A program made the position numbers and the translations under genes. The notes under the pieces are model-generated. The model was not told the DNA's origin. It searched no databases and saw nothing but the letters and a program-made list of their open reading frames with translations. Shown in pieces: positions 58,566 to 64,000 of a stretch of 64,000 nucleotides of DNA. Within the stretch, counting starts at the first letter, position 1, and every line of letters begins with the position of its first letter. This DNA is from Poa pratensis (taxonomy: Eukaryota; Streptophyta; Magnoliopsida; Poales; Poaceae), in assembly GCA_947311845.1 (NCBI GenBank), contig CAMZMU010000012.1, positions 1,306,031 through 1,370,030 of the forward strand. The letters are read 5' to 3'.

Positions 58566-58923
58566 TCTAGATGCAGTCTCCACACTCAAATCCACTCGAG
58601 AAAACAGAGAGCGAAGCAGACGGCGGCGGAACTCAGTAGCAGGGGGCGCAGGGGTTTGGATCTCCTGTAAAATCCCTCTGACCTGCCTCCTCCCGACGAC
58701 AACGGTGGTGGAGTCTCCGATTCGGGGTTTCTCATGGCGGCGTTGGCGGCGGTAGACTGCTAGAGGTGTGATTTGGGCGAAACCGAGCGGTTGATTGCAG
58801 ACCTTCTGCGATCGGTAAAATTTCGTGCCGGCACCTAGATCTGGCGCCATTGGAGGCGCAGCGAGGCGGCGGCGGGCGTTGACTCAGCGCTACGAAGTGT
58901 GGGCGAATTGCGACGTCGTGGTC

Positions 58924-59017
58924 ATGGACAAGCTGCAGGCCGACGTCACGGAACTGCGCAAGCAGAGCAGTGAAACCACGAACACCATCAAGCTGCTCAA
59001 CGAGACGTTGAAGGGTT
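58924..59017 (+). pseudogene. Reina-like gag, N-terminal piece
   Basis: From ATG 58924 the frame MDKLQADVTELRKQSSETTN continues to NETLKGL and is then split by the solo LTR. It is coiled-coil, as expected for this gag N-terminus. It resumes at 62456 in a different frame. Confidence 0.75.
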
Positions 59018-62000
59018 TGTGGCGCCCCGACCCGACTGTTATACAGTGATGCTGTGTGTCACCGGTTAAGCGATACAACCGGAGGTTACGGGTTTACCAA
59101 TCCCCGGCCAAAACCTTTGGCAGGCGTTGCTCGGAATGGATCATCGGCAACGCAACACCCCGATTGATGCCTTAACACAGGCACAACCCTCAATGTATAA
59201 TAGAGAGATCAATACTTGTGGAACAACTGGCACATCACAGACTCTACGACACAAATCATAATAGTTCAACTCTTATATTAGAGAAAGATAGCAAATGACA
59301 TCCAGAGGTCACAGACCCAACATTACATCAAGCGGAAGCGAATTAGGTTGTTCTAAACAACAAGATCCAAATTATGGCCTAAGAGGCCTACAAATAAACA
59401 TCCAGCGCCAGCTGCTCCGGGATGTCCCAAGCTGCCACCTGGGAACCCCAGACTACTCGTCGACGTCCACAAAGAACCCACCTTCGAGATCGGTGAAGTC
59501 CTCCTCTGAAACAAAACAAACGACGTTGAGTTCGACGAACTCGCAAGATTATATATAGAGCATTAGCTCGATGAGGCTTTCAAAGTTATATGGCTATTTT
59601 GCATAAAGCTGATTTTATTTATGAAAAACATAACTCAAAGGCATCGACTATTCAGAGTATTTTCAAAAGGGGGTAAGAAGTGACTCTTTCTCGTGATCAC
59701 CTTTCTCAGCATCTACCATCATCAACCATTGTACCTGTTCATCAAAGGCACCTCCCCGAATCACCCTCGAGGAAGCTCACCTTGCAATCTTGAAGTGGTA
59801 CCTTTAGTAACCAGGTTTTAATCATTCCGTTCAAGTTATTCTATGATCTTATCGTCCTTTCCCAAGTTGTCCTTAACCGTGGACACGGCTTTTCGAAAAG
59901 ATTTACCCTGCAGGGGTGTACAAATGTTTGCCACGCGTACCGTCCGGCCCATTACCTGCGCATTAGCTCTCTTCCTTGGAAAGCCGGCTGGGTGGGAGCG
60001 GTGTCGACTTCTCCCTCGTTAAGGACTTTCCAGGATCATCAGTGGCGGCAGGACACGAGATCACAACACCCTGCCCCACGGCCACTCATTTTCCTAACAC
60101 CACCATCCTCAACTCAGTTCAACCACCATCATCACACACGCGCAAATGGAAGCCCGATCTAGAGGACCCTGGCTAGCCCCGCCCGAGTTATTTAGTCTAT
60201 GAGGGTTCCTGCAATTGCATAGGCCTCACGCATGGTTGCACGCTCAGTCTTGGTTTGGGAGGTAAAGAACTCGCACCTAGGCGGCGAGAGTGAGACAAAA
60301 CACCACAACCACAGTGGCCTCTCATCCCCACCTTTAAGCATTTTATTACCCGTCACCACAATTTCTCCACCATCTTCTGAACAATTCATCACCTGTTTCC
60401 AACATGAACCATCCATCGTACAACTATGCATTTAACTAAGCATGGCTAAGCAACAACATAGCATAGTTAAGTATTTCAGGCCAACAAAACAAACCTATGG
60501 ATAATAGGAGGGAAACAGGTATTGGCATCGGAAACTTAATGCAACTATAGGATACTCTAATTCAAGAAAATTGACATTTAGAACCGCATGCAATATTATA
60601 GTGGAGAAAATATTTGCGGAAACATAGGATAAGATATGCTCAGAGGGGGGATTACGCTTGCCTTGGTCAAGGTGCTGGTAGTACGGATCCTCGGGGTATT
60701 GTGGAGTAACCCCGGCGGCTTGATCTATCGAAACATAACACACGGAAAGCAATCAATCACCACACATGCTTTAACAAAATGCAATGCGCAAACACATGAT
60801 GGCATGACATTTTTAATGCACTAAAAATTGTTATAACAAGATCTACCCATTTTAAATGGGGTGCGAGATAATTATTTAACAAGAGAGAAAAAAAAATATA
60901 GCTCTACATTTGTTTTAATGTTTTGCTGTGCTATAAGTTCATGTAGACATGCATGCAAGTGATGCAAGGGATCAGTGCACATTTTTCTGAGCATTTCGAT
61001 ATAAAGAACACATTTTTCGGAGGCCCCGATCAAAAGTTATTAATTTTATAATTTCTCTTTTTAAATATTTACTTTTGATTATTTTAATTCCAACGATAAT
61101 TATTTTATCTACTCGACTCGAAAGGGGGAGAGGAACTAGTAGGAATCATCGGGGTTCGATTTCCCTAAAGCGCGAGGGAGTAGCCGGAAGCATGCGCGAA
61201 AGGGAGAGGAAAATAGAAAAAGGAACAACTAAAAAAAAAGTTCACCCGGCCTCCAGCCCGGTCTGGGCCGGCTGGCAGGCCGGCCTAGCAACAGAGGGGT
61301 CCGGCCCTCCACCCAGCCTGGGCCGGCTGACAGGCCGGCCACGGGCCAGAGAGCGTCGGCCCTCCACCCGGCCTAGGCCGGTCGCACGGCCGGGCAGCGC
61401 GCGACGAAAAGAACGGCGACGACGCCGGCGCGCGGCTACGGCGAGGTGGAGCGCAAACCAGAGCGAGAGAGGGAGAGGGAAGAGGAGCATTGGCACGGGA
61501 AGCTCACCACGCGCTCGATGGTGCAGACGGCGAGGCGTGGCGGGGTCCAGCACGGCGGCTCGGGTTCGGCGGAGATGCGTCGGGGGCGGAGACGAAATCG
61601 AGCGGCGGCGGCGATTCACGGCGTCTCCGGGCGATTCCTCGGGCGGAGAGGGTGCAGGCGCTGCGGCGGCGAGGTTGGTTAGCTTCGATTGGCGCGGGGG
61701 CTCCTCAAACGGCGGCGGCGAGCACGGCCAGCTCGAGCAGCGCCTCGGCCATGGAGGGGACAGACGAGGGAGAGGAGCAGGTGGGGAATGGGGAGCAGTG
61801 GGCTTCGTGTGCGTGCGTGCAGGTAGGGGCAGTGGGGGCCCGGCGACGTGCACGGCGACCACGGGGTCGAGCCGGTCCGGCGGGAGCGCGGCGTGCGGTC
61901 GCTACAGCGACGAAGGAGATGAAGTTTTTGCAATTTAGTCCCTGGAAGTTTTAAAATCATCACCGATTGGTCCTTCCTGGTACTGGATGCACTGTTTTTG

Positions 62001-62450
62001 ATTTATTTGGGCCACTTAAACACCTCAAAAATTATGCCAATTTTTGGGGAGTCTCTTTATATTAAAATAAAGTTCCCCTAATTTTTCCAGATTATTTGGA
62101 AATCATTTGGTAGGAAATAGAAATAGAAATTGCTCACAGGCAATTTTGAGTGGCTCTCCTTTTCTTTTGTTTTACAACTCAAAATAATTTGTCAAAATTA
62201 TCTTTGGAACTTTTGGAACTTCCTTGACAAATATGGAAGTTATTTGAATTGGTTTTGTCACCACAAACTCATTGGAGTGTAACGTGTTTGAAAACATGTA
62301 TTGCTTTTGGTTTCCCTTTTTGTTTGATTTGTTGTCCAAATCTTGGTTTCAACATGTGCAATTCAACAAGTAATGCCATGATGCATGCATGAAATGCAAA
62401 AGCGAAAATTTTACTCAGGTTTTTGAGGTTCACAACTTTGGGCTGTTACA
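59018..62450 (-). mobile_element. Solo LTR of a Tekay-type chromovirus, 3433 bp
   Basis: On the minus strand it begins TGTAACAGCCCAAAG and ends GGGGCGCCACA. GGGTT flanks it at 59013-59017 and 62451-62455. The start resembles the LTR of C (TGTAACATCCCAAAA) and the length is similar. There is no internal coding region, so the element was reduced by LTR-LTR recombination. A GC-rich block (61240-61900) corresponds in position to the promoter-like block of C; its long frames are compositional. Confidence 0.85.
61250..61400. repeat. GC-rich minisatellite in the solo LTR, 55-56 bp unit x 2.7
   Basis: CCTCCA-CCCGG-CTGGGCCGGCTG-CAGGCCGGCC starts at 61250, 61306 and 61361. Each unit contains nested GGCCGGC palindromes that could fold. 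Confidence 0.8.
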
Positions 62451-62458
62451 GGGTTTGA

Positions 62459-63889
62459 GTGGATGAATCCATTCAAACAATCCAGAAGACGATGGATCAA
62501 ATTGGTGCGCGTGTGGGGGTCCTGGAAGCATCTCCGTCTCTTCCCAGGGTGAACACTCCACGACCAGATTGGCACGGCGAGGAACAACACAACCAGGGCA
62601 TTGTGACTGGTGCATCTCGTGCATTAGCGCCTACCCTGGACAAGGGTACGTGCACTGTTCCTCACACTCCTGTCCGGTTTGATATGGGTGATCCTTCTGA
62701 TATGTTCACTGAAACTCCACACCATGGGTCTCGTTATGGTCACAGTAGATCGAGGCCACCTAAAACTGATTTCCCTCGCTTTGATGGTGAAAACCCAAAG
62801 TGGTGGAAGCAAGTGTGTGAGAAGTATTTTAACCTCTATGATGTAGATCATGATACTTGGGCTAGTTTTGCCACTATGCATTTCACTGGAAATGCTGCGC
62901 TCTGGCTGCAGACCTATGAGGCAGAGCACGAGGTGGATAGCTGGGAGGAACTATGTGTAGTATTCAACATAAAGTTTGGGAAAAACAAACACCATAGATA
63001 CTTGGATGCTTTAGAACGCTGTCGGCAAACTGACAGTGTAGATAAGTACCACCACAAATTTGAGGCTATTAGACACAAAATTTTAGTTTACCACAAACAT
63101 TATGATGAAACATTTTTTGTCACTAAATTCATTTGTGGATTAAAGAAAGAAATTCAAAGAGCAATTCGTTTACATAACCCAAGAATAGTTGATGCTGCGT
63201 TAGTTCTTGCTGAAAAACAGGAGGAGATGCTTGAAGAAAGTCATCCTTATTCCAATCGATCCAGAGGGGATTTCAAATCAAGTTACTCCAAGACTGGGTT
63301 TCCTGGAAAAGGCATTCTGTCTCCGACTTCAGAAGCTAGCAAGCAAGGGGAAGACAAGCCACGGTACCAGCAACAGTGGAATGACAAGGTGAAAACACTA
63401 CGTGACCAACGTCGGGCAAGAGGTGAATGCTTCACCTGTGGTGAGAAATACCAACCAGGACACAAATGCAGCAAGACAGTGTCTCTGAATGTCATTGAAG
63501 AATTATTGGAGGTGCTGCAGTTGAACTCGTCGGATATTGAGGAAGGATCTAGTGAAGAAGAACCACTGACACACATATCTCTATGTGCTGTGGCTGGGGT
63601 TCAGGCAAAAAGAAGCATCCGACTGCAAGGGGAGTGCAATGGGAAGCAGATTTTGCTGTTAATTGATTCAGGCAGTGCTGGGAGCTTTGTCAGTGTTGAG
63701 GCTGTGCAACAGTTGGGGTTGTCCACAGTTGAAATTCCAGCAGTTCATGTAGCAGTGGCTGTTGGTGGACGATCAACAGTTAATCAAGCAGTACCAAATG
63801 TGGCTTGGACATGTCAGGGTAACAATTTTTCAACATCATTCAAAGTGTTCAGTGTGCCCGGATATGACATGATCTTAGGAATGGACTAG
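62459..63889 (+). pseudogene. Reina-like gag and protease
   Basis: 476 open codons from a non-ATG position after the solo LTR. The coiled-coil end (SIQTIQKTMDQIGARVGVLE), gag core (FPRFDGENPKWWKQVCEKYF, NAALWLQTYEAEHEVDSWEE, FVTKFICGLKKEIQRAIRL), CCHC knuckle CFTCGEKYQPGHKC (63428-63469) and protease LLIDSGSAGSFVS are present, ending ILGMD. A TAG at 63887-63889 stands where the conserved Trp is expected, and a further shift follows within about 15 bases. The frame is also offset from the N-terminal piece at 58924. RT and later domains lie outside the window. Confidence 0.85.
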
Positions 63890-64000
63890 TTGAGAGTTTG
63901 CCACCGATGTGGGTGGACTGGGAAAAGAAGATTATGAGGTACTGAGTCAATGGTGCTAGAGTGGTACTGCGTGGTGTTAAATCCAAGGTTTATCGTTGTG

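Noticed and set aside
61075..61938. 287-codon frame in the solo LTR
   Set aside because: Arg/Gly-rich on one strand and Pro/Ala-rich on the other, as expected for GC-rich repeats; no domain or support.
1..64000. CRISPR arrays, bacterial operons, rRNA genes
   Set aside because: No regularly spaced short repeats, no ribosome-binding-site organisation and no rRNA-like sequence; this is plant nuclear DNA.

Overview
The window is plant nuclear DNA from a grass, probably a Pooideae/Triticeae-type genome. Nested Ty3/gypsy LTR retrotransposons fill roughly 70% of it. The rest is a small gene island (about 46.6-56.2 kb) carrying MITEs, LINE relics and two host genes with no name I recognise. There are no bacterial-style operons or CRISPR arrays. 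Many coding regions are broken by one-base indels, including positions where two near-identical copies disagree, so some breaks may be consensus errors rather than biology.

Layout: (1) 1-2326, 3' fragment (integrase end plus 3' UTR) of a minus-strand Tat-lineage gypsy element (A'), nearly identical to 34916-37241. (2) 2327-8346 and 31477-34454, the two halves of a second minus-strand Tat-type element (B). B keeps gag-protease but has lost reverse transcriptase, RNase H and integrase. It carries two plus-strand (antisense), intron-containing accessory genes, the first with the 'putative gypsy type transposon' domain (PF04195). (3) 8347-31476, a plus-strand chromovirus (C, Tekay-like) inserted in B's gag with a 5-bp target duplication ATCCC. 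As assembled it has three 3.8-kb LTRs and two internal regions, joined across a 13-N gap. The bases just after the gap repeat the target flank of the first LTR, which points to a duplicated assembly or a haplotype join rather than a true tandem. C carries an extra ORF between primer-binding site and gag that resembles a double-stranded-RNA-binding domain, and its LTR contains two short blocks that join in frame across a possible intron. (4) 34455-43631, a near-complete minus-strand Tat element (A) with gag, protease, RT, two RNase H domains and integrase, broken by several frameshifts. (5) 43632-45484, LTR and leader fragments of other retroelements.

Gene island: a 5'-truncated LINE with a 15-bp target duplication (45708-46620); a two-exon host gene (47170-47835); a Tourist-like MITE, a Stowaway-like MITE and a third MITE sitting inside a LINE relic; a degenerate Tyr/Gln/Ala-rich exon; a second LINE relic; a 597-bp hAT-type non-autonomous element with an 8-bp target duplication; and a small plant-specific gene on the minus strand whose conserved C-terminus is out of frame (55627-56083).

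Right end: diverged 0.60-0.68-kb tandem repeats (56.7-58.2 kb), then the 5' end of a Reina-like chromovirus (LTR 58238-58550, primer-binding site, gag-protease running off the window). A 3433-bp solo LTR of a Tekay-type element (59018-62450, target duplication GGGTT) splits its gag. The retroelements copy themselves through RNA: gag makes the particle, protease cuts the polyprotein, RT/RNase H make cDNA and integrase inserts it. B would depend on a relative such as A for RT and integrase.
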